Source: Trifolium pratense
Lineage: Eukaryota; Streptophyta; Magnoliopsida; Fabales; Fabaceae
Length of the DNA stretch: 64,000 nucleotides
Reading direction: 5' to 3'
Assembly: GCF_020283565.1 (NCBI RefSeq)
Contig: NC_060063.1
Location: forward strand, 23,552,777 to 23,616,776
Each line of letters begins with the position of its first letter. Position 1 is the stretch's first letter. Made by a program: the position numbers and the translations under genes. The notes under the pieces were generated by a model that saw only the letters and a list, made by a program, of their open reading frames with translations, did no database searches and was not told the DNA's origin. Below, one piece after another: positions 11,362 through 23,358 of the stretch.

Positions 11362-12597
11362 AGTCCAATAAACTAGCTTATAACTTATTGAACTAGCTTA
11401 TTGGACTATCTTATTATTGGACTATCTTATAAGGTTGAGAAATTTTTAGCCGGTGGAAGTAGTATAAAATAAGAAAAACAAATTTTATTCCACAAACAAA
11501 ATGTCTCCTTGTAAATTTCGCAGCTGAATCTTAGAGCAAAATAAGACACTAAAATACTAAATTTGAACTTTTCCACCGTTTTGAGAACTATTATATGGAG
11601 CAATCAAAGTTTGGACCCACAAAATTCTTATGAGCCATCATCTCTAATTCTTAAAGTTTCAAGCACACATGGATTCACCAAGCTGGTCCCATTCTTTGAC
11701 TCGTAAGTCATCGTCGTTGTGGAGAAGCAAACATAGCAAGAAATCAAACGTGGCGATTAAGGCTTAAAAAAAAAGTCCTCATCACATTGTTATATATATG
11801 GTAGTGGAATCCAGCTATATACATATATACATTCCTCGATCTCTCTTTTTTTTACTTCTCAATTAGATACTATTGTGTGTACGTTTCTCATACGTATCTA
11901 CAAAATATTTGTCGCATTAATACACTCATGAAATGAAATGAAATGATGATTTTAAACCTATATGTTAAAAAGGTCCACTCTTGATCTCCTCCATAATCTC
12001 TTGATTAGAACACTTTCCTTTGTGTTTTATGAACCAGTAAAGATATTACATTTTATATATAAGAGTCGGGGTTCAAAACTTCAACACTCTATTTATTCAT
12101 TTTATAGATAAAATTTTAGCTACTAAACTATATTTAAAAAAAAAAAAAACACTTCTCTTTGTCACATAATATATATCTTGTGTAAAGTTAATTATAATGC
12201 TGATTTTCTTGTTAATTAAAGAAAGCATACTAACACTTTCAATTACCTTTTCATCCGGATGGTAATATAAGTGATGTTATTTTTTAATATAAAAAATTAA
12301 CAGTGTAAAAATATTTGACCTATAACTGCTTGTTGAAAAAGAAAATGGTACTCCATATAATAGTAATTATATTTGAAATAAAAAAGAAACTCTATTTCAA
12401 CTTTATTTTGACAAAATAACCATTAATACAAGTGGTAGATGTGAAGAAAATTGTGGTATACACAGAGTGAGTAAATAGAGGGGGGATAGTCATACATGTA
12501 GTGCTACTGTATATGGACGGCTTTTGCGATTGCGGCTGCTACTCTAATTAAGGTAATTTATTTATAGAACCCTATAATTCACTCGTGCAGCCTCGTA
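11362..12597. other. Intergenic stretch, no gene seen
   Basis: The repeated CTTATTGGACTATCTTAT text at 11370-11430 is a small imperfect tandem repeat. Otherwise I see no frame or element boundary. Confidence 0.55.
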
Positions 12598-13555
12598 CTC
12601 CCTCTCCGTCCCAAAATTTTGGTCTTTTTAGAGTTTGCACGTAAATTAAGAAATAATAAAAGGCAAATGCTAACATGTGCCCCAAGGGCACATTTTAAGG
12701 TGCATTTAATTAATTAATATCTCACTTAATTTACTTCAAAAATAGTAATAATCAACTTTATTAATTAAAATATATTGTCACTATATTTATTACCCATTTA
12801 AAAGAATTGGAAAGACAAAATATGATATGCTGCCAAATTTGATTTATGATCACGTGCCTACTGCCTGGTAATACGACCACAATTATATGCATCCAATTTT
12901 TTTTGGTTTGTTAACAATCAGACTTATAGTACTTCTGGTAATACTTCATTTATGCTAACTTGTGTTTTTTGTTTTTTTTTTCTTTTCCGGTGAACAAGAT
13001 CGAGTATTATAGTATTATGTTGTAATAGTAACGATTGTTAGTACTATTTTAGCTTTTGAATTGCTAATATGTTTTAGAATTTTATAATACTTACTATAAT
13101 TTAATTATTTTTCAACTTAAAAAGAAAGGTTTGACAAAAAAAAAAATTTTGTAGAATTTTTTTAACCAAGCACATCATCATATTTGGCAAGTATCATATT
13201 TTTGCCTATGTATTTTTTAAAATGGGTAATAAATATAGTGTATCATATCTTTTAATTAATAAAGTTGATTATTGCTATTTTTGAAGTAAATTAAATGAGA
13301 TATTAGTTAATTAAATGCACCTTAAAATGTGCCCTTAGGGCACATGTTAGCAGAACCCATAATAAAAATTGTTAAGTTAAGTCATTTTTATCCTTACTTT
13401 ATTAAGAAATAGAAAATCTATTTAATAAATGCATTACTTTTTGTAAGGGTATAAATGGTAAAATATCATTAATTGTGTCTTGATTTCTTAAAAGGACCAA
13501 AGTTTTGGGACAAAACTAAAAAGTTAAAAGGACTAAAGATTTAGGACAGGGGGAG
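12598..13555. mobile_element. Stowaway-like MITE carrying a nested MITE
   Basis: The ends CTCCCTCTCCGTCC and GGACAGGGGGAG are inverted, and TA flanks each side (12596-12597 and 13556-13557), as expected for the Tc1/mariner superfamily. Inverted similarity resumes on both sides of the nested insertion (GGTCTTTTTAGAG against rearranged GACTAAAG text). Without the insertion the element is about 250 bp. Confidence 0.8.
12662..13358. mobile_element. 697-bp Mutator-like MITE nested in the Stowaway element
   Basis: It has long inverted arms: TGCTAACATGTGCCC.. at the left and its complement at the right, with similarity extending about 150 bp. A perfect 9-bp duplication ATAATAAAA flanks it (12653-12661 and 13359-13367). 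No coding frame is present. Confidence 0.88.
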
Positions 13556-13564
13556 TAATAAAAG

Positions 13565-13600
13565 ACTAGAACATCGACACGTGTTGTGCACGGGTCTAAT
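13565..13600 (-). mobile_element. Candidate Helitron 3' terminus
   Basis: On the minus strand a short GC-rich inverted repeat (ACCCGTGCACAACACGTG) is followed within about 15 bases by CTAGT at 13565-13569. This arrangement fits a plant Helitron end (hairpin then CTRR, insertion before T). The other end was not identified. Confidence 0.35.
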
Positions 13601-14091
13601 TAGCCGTAAGATGTAATGATAAAATAAAATATGATAAATGCAATAATGAAAGATATATGAAAAAAGTTGAGTAAAATTAAACGATAGTTCAACAATAAAT
13701 TTGAATAAGTATTTATACAAAGGAAATTATGATATATTACGGAAAACTTCCTTATAGACTACATTGGAAGTCTTATTCGTATCCTTCAAGAGCACGTTTT
13801 CTCAATCTCGTAATAATAAGTCAGATTTAATTAATGTAAATTAATTCCGCAAGAAATTTAATTGATTGATATTGTGAGTCAGATTTAACACTTGTGGACA
13901 TAATTTTAATCACAACTGTTCTACATGACATAGTGGTTGAAATGTTGTATGTTAATAAAGTGGTGTGGGTTTGAATCATAGTCAAGACAATCTTGTATTA
14001 TGTTTTTTAATAAAAACAGCAATATAAAAATGAAGGAAAAAAAAATTATGTTTAGGGTTTGCTTGTGTGTATCCACACTTGTATCCAAACA

Positions 14092-14984
14092 AAATGTTTC
14101 AATAATAAAAAGACACTAATTGAAACGTGACAATAATTGGCGTATCAATTAACTTCTGAAAATAAACGACATTAAATATATTAATTAAATTCCAAGGTAA
14201 GAAATATGAAAATATAAATGTGTCAATAATAGAAATATAGTAATTGAAATTTGACAATAATATTTTCTTAGCCAACAATTCAAAAATTAATTGGAATAGT
14301 TTAAATTACTTTGAATATAATATTCATTCTATATTATACCTTAACGTATTCGTTTCATAATGTTCATTCTCAATTTTTTGCTAATATTTTGAACAATTCT
14401 AAATTATTTTGAATTATGTGAACATTGCATCTTCAGCTTGTTGTTCTCGTTCTCCAATTATGCTACAATAATGTGAACATTGCAAATTATTTTATTACGT
14501 TTTTTACTAATGTGACAATAATGTTAATTCTAGATATTTATTATATATTTTTTAATAATGAAGTGTTGTAATCAAATAATGGTTGACGTAATAAATTAAA
14601 AATATATGGACATGATTTATTTCGTTAAACGGTTATGAAAATAAAAAATTAAACTTAGATTTTTATTATATATTTTTGAGCTAGTATTTGTTGTACAAAA
14701 AAAATAATAATAAAAGATTTTTATTATATATTTTTTTTCATAATGATATGTTTCGTTAAACAGTTGAGATTAGAGGAAGATTAAGGGGACCATATAAAAA
14801 AGGAATGTAATTAAACGGTTGATATTAGAAGAAGAGTGAGGGGACCACATAGAAAAAGATAGAGAAAAAGAAATTAGGGTAAAGTTAGCTTTTTGGAACA
14901 AGCTTAGAATATATAAGAGATATTATAAAAACGAAAAAAATCAATTAACAATTGATTCAGTGGTGATTAATGTTGCACTTTGTA
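14092..14984. repeat. Unclassified 0.9-kb dispersed repeat, copy 2
   Basis: It matches 10329-11220 nearly end to end with scattered substitutions and small indels in A/T runs. It lacks the 133-bp flanking repeats of copy 1. Confidence 0.75.
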
Positions 14985-15804
14985 AGGAGAATCACAATTC
15001 AATCATCCACAATTGCGATCGAGAAGGGACTTTGGAACCACTCAGAACTAACCCCCAAATTAATAAAAAGAAATAGCTACTTGTTGATCAAAAAATAAAT
15101 AAAAATAAACAGCTACTTATAAGTTTTTTTGAAAAATTTTACAATGCACCGACAAATATATTTTACAGAATTTGTTTCTCTATTTTAAAATTTAATAGTT
15201 TCAGTTCATTCATCAAATAATTTTCTAAATTATGATGATACCATATGTTTTAAATTGAGTTTATAAATTTATTTCTTACAATTTTATTCATATTGGTATT
15301 TTTTTCATCATCAAGTCATATACCACGTTGTTTAAAACATATCACATCACCAATTTTTAGACAAAATACTTAATTGATGACTAAAATTGTCAAATTTTAA
15401 AATAGGGAGATCAATTCTGTAAAATGGTGAAAATATGAAAATCAATATACTACAATTAAACCTTTTGTTAAAGTCATTTATTAAGAACTTTTTTTTTTTT
15501 TTTATGATTTATTATGAACTTATTTATTCAATAGACAAAATAACAATTCCACATTTTAATGAGCTTTACTAAAGGACGAGGCATGTCATCTTCATGTACA
15601 AAAAAAAAGGACGAATTTTGGGAGAACCCGAGTTCGATTCTTAGATGAAATAATTTCTTAGTCATATTTTATTTATCCCGCAGCTGAACTCTGAGACTAC
15701 TAGGGCCCCTTTCCCCTAGAAACCAGTGGGTTAAAAATAAAAAATAAATAACAAGACCACATAAACTCACACAATAATAAATTTGTTAAAGTCATTTCTA
15801 AATT
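14985..15804. other. AT-rich stretch with a repeat-like segment
   Basis: No gene is seen. A segment at about 15600-15730 with GAGTTCGATTCTTAGATG and GGGCCCCTTTCCCCTAG text has the look of a tRNA-derived dispersed repeat, but boundaries could not be set. Confidence 0.45.
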
Positions 15805-16294
15805 GGTTAAATATGTTTTTTATTCCTATTAATATCTAAAAATTTGTTTTTAGTTCCTATAAAAAATTTTAGTAACTTTTTGTTTCATACTTTTCATTTA
15901 ACTCATTCATATATTATTCAAAATTTTAAATTTTTTCCGCGGTCATATTTAGTATAGTACATATATGAATCTCTCTTGCAAAAGTTTAAATTTTTTTAAC
16001 ATGAGATGAATTAAATATGAGTTTTTTTTTTAGTTTTTTGCACATAAAAATTCATAAATAATTCATCTTATATTAAAAAATTCTAAATTTTTATGAAAGA
16101 TGTTCTTATAGTATTATAAACAAGAATACAAAAAAACCATTCAAAAATATGAAAGTACACAAAAGTTTGTTTAAAAATAAGGGGCAAAAATTGTGATTGA
16201 AAATATTTGAATGACAAAAAATTACTGAAAATTTTTATATGAATTAAAAACAAAATTTCAAAATATTTATAGGGACTAAAAACTTATATAACCC
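15805..16294. mobile_element. ~490-bp palindromic MITE, copy 1
   Basis: The inverted ends are of the type GGTTAAATATGTTTTT at left and the complement of ..AGGGACTAAAAAC at right. The whole resembles 24139-24639. The central part carries another inverted pair (AATTCATCTTAT and ATGAGATGAATT types). It has no coding capacity. Confidence 0.7.
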
Positions 16295-16844
16295 TTTTCA
16301 AATTAAAACAACTTATTTACTAGAGGAGGAACAAAATATTTTGGAATATATTTAATTATTAAATTAAATAAAAATAACTTTTATTTTTGGAGGAAGAAGG
16401 GAGGGGGTGTAGCATTTTTCTTCTTCTCTTTTCTCTTTTGAAAAATCAAAATCAAAATCATTAAATCAATATGAATGGACTTATTTGAAATTTGACTCGT
16501 GGCAGCTTCTAAACACACTACTCTTTGGGACCACTTTAGATGACTTCTCGTCTAGGCACGCGGCCTACAAAGATTCCCCGCCGCCACGACCATCTATTTC
16601 TTTTTTTCTTCTCTCTCCTTTTCCAACTCAACTATTCCCTCACGTTTTTTGCAACTCATTTGCACGTGCACTACCTCAATTTACCAAATTACCCATTAAG
16701 TATATCTTAATATAACTCTTGCAATTTTGAGTCAAGTTTAACTTAATCATATAAAATCTTATATGAGGTAATAAAGTGAGTATTGTTTCTATTTATAAAT
16801 TTATTTTCATGTTATTATCATCAGTTAACATGAGACTTTTTATA
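16295..16844. other. Intergenic stretch, no gene seen
   Basis: The open frame at 16485-16715 has no recognisable domain and lies in pyrimidine-rich text (16590-16640). I do not treat it as a gene. Confidence 0.55.
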
Positions 16845-17033
16845 TTTTTTTTTTGTCATTAGTCTTCTGGGCTCTTATGGATGGAACTTCGGTCTTCGAT
16901 AATTCAGAGTTCGGCTACAATGTTAGAAAAATCTGGTCAATAATTGTTCCCACCAAGAATCGAACTCGAATTCTTCCGGAACGATCCGTTCTAAGAGGAA
17001 TTCATTAACCACTTGAACTCAATATTTTAGGAT
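16845..17033 (-). repeat. Candidate SINE (tRNA-derived)
   Basis: On the minus strand an A-box-like AGTGGTTAATGAATTCC is followed by a B-box-like GAGTTCGATTCTTGG, and the element ends in an A-rich run at about 16846-16857. The order suits a SINE. A target duplication was not resolved. Confidence 0.4.
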
Positions 17034-17346
17034 CCGTTTGATCTGCAAAATATAAATACTGACAGAACAGTGCAAGACAGAACAACATAGGACACACATT
17101 TAATGTATTGAACAAACTTGGTGTTGTACGATGTTTGGTGAACAAAAAGTTATTTTGATATTTTAGACAACTTGTGTTGAGGACAAAAAGTTGTCCCGTG
17201 GTTCTGTGGGGACAAGAATTTCAGTTTTTTGTCCCGTCCCTTGACCCCCAGTTTGTCCAGTACTAGTAACAGTTTTAAAATCAAACACAGTACAACAGAA
17301 GTTGTCATGTTCAGTCACTTATTTTTTAGCAAATCAAACGCACCTT
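17034..17346. mobile_element. ~315-bp MITE
   Basis: The ends GGATCCGTTTGATCT and the complement of AAATCAAACGCACC are inverted copies. The inside carries several GGACAAAAAGTTGTCC-like short palindromes. The superfamily is unclear because the duplication is not clean. Confidence 0.6.
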
Positions 17347-18893
17347 TAGTTTAACATATTTTTTCATGTACGACATTGTTGGGTCTAGTACTCGATATAA
17401 ACGGAGTGATTTCGATAGCAGATAATTTAACAGATTTTAGAGTAGACATTAATATCATCTTTAAATTTAAAATTTAGCCTTATTCAACTTTAAAAATGAC
17501 ATGTAAAATGAAAATTGCACACTTATAAACATATTTGTGAGACTCTTTAACAATATCATACTCCTATTGTATGAAAATGTGGATTGGACTGAAAGTTGGT
17601 AATTTTGGATCTGAGTGGAACTTTGTTCGTACGAATTCCAACAAATTAAGGGTGAGATAAATTAGAGTAGGGTCTTTTGAATCTTACTTAGGTGGCAGAT
17701 TAAGCTTTTTTTTTTTTTATCATTAGTGTTAATAATAGATGCTTATGTTGGAACTTTTAATTTTTTTGTCGCTAATAAGGGCCAAGTTGAGTATTGGTGC
17801 TACTTAACCAATAATTCAATACCACGTCTTTAAAAAATTACACATGCTTTTTAACAATCTAGAAACACTTTGGTTCAGCTCCCGTGGACAGGATTTCAAA
17901 AGTGGAATTACTTATATTATTAAAAAATAATTTTCTGTCCACAAATTCTAACTTAATTGACATAAAATGCTGAAATTATTTGTGTCGAACGATATGATCA
18001 GACGTTTGAATCACAGTTTCTACACATGTATGTATGTATGTATGAATTTTCAATGACTTGTCATTTCGTCTATTTACACACAAAAAATCTCTACATTTAT
18101 TATAATTGAAGGACAAAACTTATATGCATTTATTTAGATGCAGTTTTTGCTGTTTCTCTCACAAAAAAGTAGTTATTTATATTTTTTTAATTAAAACAAA
18201 AAAAAGAAAATTGTTTTTAAATAAAAATAACTTCCCCCATGTATCTAGCACAGTAAGAACTGTGTATATGGAACTGTACATAAGTTTGCTCCATAATTGA
18301 ATCTCTTAAATATCAACTTATTTTCATTTTTTTTTTAAAAGATTAGTCTCTAATTTTCAATACAAGATGTTTTGAGCAATCAAAATAAACAAAGAATTAT
18401 TCTTCTAAGGAATTGAAAAATGAAGTAGGATTGGGTATATTTGTGTGGAATCAATTATTCGCACTCCTTTATATTATTATTTAATTTAATGTGTACGATC
18501 ATATATATGCATCCATAATGCACTCACTATATAGGTCACTAGATAGCTAGGGAATTAAGATAAGAATAAAAATATATAATAGAAAACAGAATAAAGATTT
18601 ATAAATTTCAAAGAATGAAATCTTACATAAAGAAAGCTTAAATTACAAATTTTTCCCACACTCCTCTAATTAAAATAAGCAAATTAAAGAACAAAAAGGA
18701 AAAAAAATAAACCTACAAACTGAAAACACGTAATTCACATTTTTCTTCTTTGTTCTTATATTCCTTAATTTAAAATCTACATGTGTGTCCTACATAAGAA
18801 TTTATTAATTTGCTCATTTTTCTAGTTCTATTATTTTTATCATCTGTAAAATATTTCATAATAACCCTCTTTTTTTAATTAATTTCCTTATTT
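17347..18893. other. Region 3' of the MYB gene, no further gene seen
   Basis: It contains a short TGTA microsatellite near 18027-18043 and AT-rich sequence. The part next to 18893 should include the 3' UTR of the MYB gene. I could not fix a poly(A) site. Confidence 0.55.
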
Positions 18894-20712
18894 TCACATG
18901 TTGTCATTGAGTTGTTGCAAGAGCAACATGTTTTCAACATTCCAGAAATTGTCGGATGTGTCCCCTTGAATCCATGGAGTGTTTGGTTCCATGGAATTGA
19001 AATCCATTTGAGGGAACAAACCTGAAGGGCTAGTGATGCAATCAAAGCCAAATTGTTGGTAATAATCAGAATTAGGGTTATTGTTACCATTGTTACTACC
19101 AACCGCGACATTGTAGTAGTCTTGAGTCAAATCCGAGACAGGCGAAACTTGTGTCCCAAACGAATCTGATGATGCAGCCGCGCCATTGCTACTATTGTCT
19201 GGAGTATGACTTTGTGTTACTTGTGAACCATATAAGTTATTGTTGTTGTTCATAATTGTTGGAGTTAACATCATATTCGTATGACCCTCAAAATTGTTGT
19301 TATGGATGTATGTCGGATGATTGTTGGTGGTGACCGTTGTTGTAACGCTTGGAGAACCATAATTATTAGTGGTGGTGGCTGTGGCAACAGAGGTGGATGC
19401 AGCGGCTTGGATTCGCTCCACTAGCCTTGGCATCCAAAGGTAGCGCATGGCATCTTTGAATTGTTTGCTATTCACGTCACATTTGAGTTGTTTGGCATGT
19501 TTTTGAACACGCGTTCTCCAATAATTCTTGATCTCGTTGTCAGTTCTTCCCGGCAAATATTGAGCAATTTTTGACCATCTGATTGATCAAACAAGTAATT
19601 ATAAATTAAAATTGATGAATGATCAATAGTACTTTAATTTAGAAAAATTTAGATTAACAACATAAATTATAGAGAAAAAATAAAACGTGTCTTTAATTTG
19701 ACGTTTTTAATACGTAACGATCAAATTAGACTTTTTTTCTTCTTTCTTGGCAACTAATTTTCGCCAATAATTGAACTTTTCTAATAGTAACAAAACAATA
19801 CATATAACTTCGATGTTTATGATTGTATTTTTATGCATAGGACTTACCGGTTTCCCCAACGACTATGAAGTTCAAGAATAAGAAGTTGTTCTTCGAGTGT
19901 GATGTTACCGCGTCTAACATCTGGACGAAGATAATTCAACCATCTCAATCTACAGCTCTTGCCAGTTCGTTTGAGTCCTAAAACAAAAATGAAATTTCTT
20001 CAATTGGTAAAGTTTCAAGAATGCAAACTAAAACAAATGAAGTAAAAATAAAGAGAAAATCTTTTGAACTTTATTTAACACGGAAAATATATGATATTGC
20101 GTTATAGTATCAAATTCATTATTCTTTTTCTATTTCCATAAACTTGATGCAACCAAGCAATTATATATGGTCCACCTATAGTTCTATATTTCATTTTCAT
20201 TATTATTTTTTTATGCCCCACCATACACATAAGTATATGCCATATATTAAAGTCCTTGCTAACATAATCACTATCATATGGTGCTCTTCATAAGGAAAAC
20301 CGCAAACTTTGGCTTTTCCAAAAAAATAAAATTATTGGTGATGAAACAAGACGAGAAGTGAAGGAGCTTTCACACCACAATTATAGAAAAATAGTGTTGA
20401 AGAAATTAAAATAGTTGAAGTACTATATAATTGCAATCATGAAATTAATAACCATATAATATATAGTTCTTATTATATAATTTTCTTCCTTGAAAACTAT
20501 AGAAAAACACATGAAATAAAAAATAATGAATTATAATTACCAGCGGAATGAGCAAGAGTATTCCATCGACCTTCACCGTGATTTGCAATGTAATTGATGA
20601 GAGCAAGATCTTCATCAACGGTCCATGGACCTCGTCGAAGATCCAACTCATCATCTTCACTTTGGAGCATGGTGATGTTTGAGTTGCTAATTACACTTCC
20701 TTTTACTTCCAT
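18894..20712 (-). CDS. MYB108-like: R2R3-MYB transcription factor, subgroup 20 (MYB108/MYB78-like), three exons
   Basis: Exons: 20712-20541 (172 nt), 19977-19848 (130 nt) and 19578-18894 (685 nt incl. stop). Introns 20540-19978 and 19847-19579 have GT..AG ends and phases that join cleanly, giving 328 residues. The 130-nt middle exon is typical of plant R2R3-MYB genes. R2 spans about residues 26-77 with W30, W50 and W70. R3 spans about 79-128 with I83, W102 and W121. The [20 protein letters not shown] and [20 protein letters not shown] blocks are invariant in the family. [10 protein letters not shown] at 149-158 is the subgroup-20 signature. The tail is Asn/Thr/Ser-rich and ends in an acidic/Trp segment (DNFWNVENM), probably for activation. 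It should bind MYB core elements in the nucleus. Arabidopsis relatives act in stress responses, senescence and stamen maturation; the role here is inferred from family only. Confidence 0.95.
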
Positions 20713-20904
20713 GAAATTTTATGTATATGTTTGATATATAACAAAATGAACTTAATCAATAGATATATAAGCTAGTTATATGGCTTTTGATTTAAGAACT
20801 TTGTGTGGAATTGGTTTGGTTATAGTTTGAAGAGGTAAAGAATTTGAGAGAGAAAGAGAAAGAGGTTTTTGGCTTATTACAAAGAAGATAGAGAAGGGTA
20901 GAGG

Positions 20905-20914
20905 CTTTATATAG
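20905..20914 (-). promoter_or_regulatory. TATA box of the MYB gene
   Basis: CTATATAAAG on the minus strand lies about 195 bp upstream of the start codon. It predicts a leader of roughly 160 nt rich in CT repeats (20830-20900 on the plus strand reads GA-rich). Confidence 0.65.
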
Positions 20915-21331
20915 ATATATTCAAAGAAGGATGGGGTCAAGAAAATGAGAGAAGAAGAAAAATTGAAAAAGAAAAAGGAGAAAATGTTGTGAAGGGATGT
21001 GATGATGAGAGATAAAATAAACTAGGTTTAAGTAGTAAGAATTAATGATTTAATTAACGAAATTTAAATGAGATTTTGAAGAAAAATTAATTATTTATGA
21101 CTTGTTGTTAGTAAGAAAACGCTACAATTTTTGACTCTTTGAAAATTTGACTTTTATGGCTTTGTTGTGTGCGCGTGTGCACTACTAGGGTAGTCTTTCA
21201 GCTGTTATTTATAGTACTTCCAAATTATGTCATTAGGAGAGGACAATTTTTTCATGGTCACTCTTAAAATCTATCTGCGATGGTGATATTATATCTTATA
21301 CGTAAAAATCGGAGATTAAATTTCGAATATT
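20915..21331. promoter_or_regulatory. Upstream region of the MYB gene
   Basis: This is the ~420 bp between the TATA box and the mini-copia insertion. I did not recognise specific operator sites. The transposon sits at its far end, in head-to-head orientation with the gene. Confidence 0.4.
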
Positions 21332-21336
21332 CTACT

Positions 21337-21500
21337 TGTTACATAATATATACATAATATATTATATTAAGGGTAGTTTAGTCTTTTAAACTCTAGTATT
21401 TATACCTTTCTATTATTTTGTACTCTAAGACTTTTTGGTTGTTCCTAATGAAACCCTAGCCACTTTATGCTTTCTCTTTCTATGGATCTCAACATTAACA
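21337..21500 (+). repeat. 5' LTR of the mini-copia
   Basis: 164 bp, starts TGTTACATAATATA and ends AACATTAACA. A TATA-like TATTTATACC is internal. Confidence 0.93.
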
Positions 21501-21830
21501 TGGTATCAAAGAGCTTGGTTGATTCTATTAGGACTTGGGAGTTTGATGACTAGTCTTAATCTCTTCAATAAGGTTTGATTTGTTTCTATCCTTCAATTAT
21601 TTTTGGATTAATACTTCTCTTGAAATTTTTTCACGTGTTGCTGTTTGGGAGTGGACTTGTTTACAAGCCTTGGCACCTTTTTGATTTAGTATTAAGTGTG
21701 TAATTTGGAATTGTTTGTTGCTACACGCATACTGGGAGCAAACTTGTGATTTGGTGTTCTTTTCCTTTCCTCGGCAAATTGTTGTTTTTATTTTTTTTTG
21801 TTTCCTTTGGTTCTTTCATAGTTTATTGCA

Positions 21831-23345
21831 ATGGCTAGTGATAAGGATGATTCTCTTCAATCTATTAGTGTCCAATTAAAAGGATCAAATTATCCTTATT
21901 GGAGTTATGTAATGAGAAATTTTTTGAAAGGAAAAAGGGTGTGGAGTTATGTTGATGGAACCTCTGTTAAGCCCACCGATAAAAAAGATGAAGCAAAGTA
22001 TGAAAAAGAGTTAGATACATGGGAGGCTAGTAATTCGAAGATCATTACTTGGATCAATAATTCTGTTTGTCAGTCAATAGGTATGCAATTAGCAAAATAT
22101 GATACTGCTAAAGAGGTTTGGGACCATTTGGAACGGCTGTATAAGCAGTCTAATTTTGCTAAACGTTATCAGTTGGAAAGTGACATTAGAGCTCTTAAGC
22201 AAAATAATATGAGCATTCAAGAATTTTATTCGGCTATGACTAATTTGTGGGACCAATTGGCTCTAATGGAACCGGATGAATTAAAAGCTGTCAAAGCATA
22301 CATTGACCATAGAGAAGAGCAACGATTAGTTCAATTTTTGATGGCTCTTCGTGACGAATTTGAGGCCTTGCGTGGGGGTATTCTACATCGTACTCCTCTT
22401 CCCAAGGTTGACTCGGTTGTTAATGAACTGTTGGCAGAAGAAATTAGACTCAAGTCTCACTCTCTTTCGCATTTGGATAAAGAAATTCATACATCTCCTC
22501 CATCTGTCTTTGCTGCTCATTCTAACAAAGGAAAACCTCAAGGGAGGGTTGGTGTTGGTATTGATGAATGTGCTTTTTGCAAGCAAAAGGGGCATTGGAA
22601 ATCAAACTGTCCGCAATTGATGAAAGCAGGACGAAAAAATTTTAAGGCTCCCTCATCTAATGTTGCTGCTGCTACTTCTTCTACTGTTGCTCCTCCATTC
22701 GTTGGTTCTGGTATTGGTTCTGCATACCCATCTGAGACTAATTCACATGTATTTGATCTTGCTGAGCAGTTTCAAAAGTTTCTCGCAACTCAGCCACATG
22801 CTATGTCTGCCTCATCTATCAAAGGTTTGAATCCCTCTAGCTTGTCAGGTATATCTTCTTCTTTGGAGTTACATGCTTACTCTGATGCAGATTGGGCTGG
22901 TGATCCCACTGATCGCAAGTCTACTACAGGTTTTTGTATTTTTCTAGGAGATTCTCTTATATCTTGGAAGAGCAAGAAGCAAGACATTGTATCTCGTTCT
23001 TCAACAGAAGCAGAGTACCGTGCTATGCCCACTACCACTTCGGAGATAGTGTGGTTACGTTGGCTTCTTTCTGATATGGGTGTTTCTTTGTCTAAAGCTA
23101 CTCCTATGTATTGTGATAACAAAAGTGCCATTCAAATTGCTCATAACTCGGTTTTTCATGAACGCACCAAACACATTGAGATTGATTGTCATCTCACTCG
23201 TCATCATCTTCAACATGGCACTATCACTTTACCATTTGTTTCTTCCTCCTTGCAGATTGCTGACTTGTTCACGAAAACTCATTCTATTAAACGTTTTCAT
23301 TTCTTGATTGACAAACTCTCGATGCTTCCTATCAATGCATCATGA
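21831..23345 (+). CDS. Gag-RNase H fusion protein of the mini-copia (504 aa)
   Basis: Residues 1 to about 230 are copia Gag (UBN2/retrotran_gag type: LKGSNYPYWSYVMRNFLKG near the start, then the FYSAMTNLWDQL region). A CCHC zinc knuckle with the pattern CX2CX4HX4C lies near 245-258. After a Ser/Ala-rich linker, residue ~347 enters the copia RNase H domain: AYSDADWAGDPTDRKST, then the SSTEAEYRA and CDNKSAIQIAHN blocks, ending at LADLFTK near the normal pol C-terminus. The join is in frame, and no stop interrupts 504 codons. The protease, integrase and RT normally between these parts are cleanly missing. It could supply Gag for packaging. Whether the RNase H is active is unknown. Confidence 0.92.
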   Translation: MASDKDDSLQSISVQLKGSNYPYWSYVMRNFLKGKRVWSYVDGTSVKPTDKKDEAKYEKELDTWEASNSKIITWINNSVCQSIGMQLAKYDTAKEVWDHLERLYKQSNFAKRYQLESDIRALKQNNMSIQEFYSAMTNLWDQLALMEPDELKAVKAYIDHREEQRLVQFLMALRDEFEALRGGILHRTPLPKVDSVVNELLAEEIRLKSHSLSHLDKEIHTSPPSVFAAHSNKGKPQGRVGVGIDECAFCKQKGHWKSNCPQLMKAGRKNFKAPSSNVAAATSSTVAPPFVGSGIGSAYPSETNSHVFDLAEQFQKFLATQPHAMSASSIKGLNPSSLSGISSSLELHAYSDADWAGDPTDRKSTTGFCIFLGDSLISWKSKKQDIVSRSSTEAEYRAMPTTTSEIVWLRWLLSDMGVSLSKATPMYCDNKSAIQIAHNSVFHERTKHIEIDCHLTRHHLQHGTITLPFVSSSLQIADLFTKTHSIKRFHFLIDKLSMLPINAS

Positions 23346-23358
23346 GTTTGAGGGGGGA

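Noticed and set aside
16485..16715. 76-codon frame as a small gene
   Set aside because: It has no recognisable domain; the pyrimidine-rich stretch inside it explains the run of open codons.
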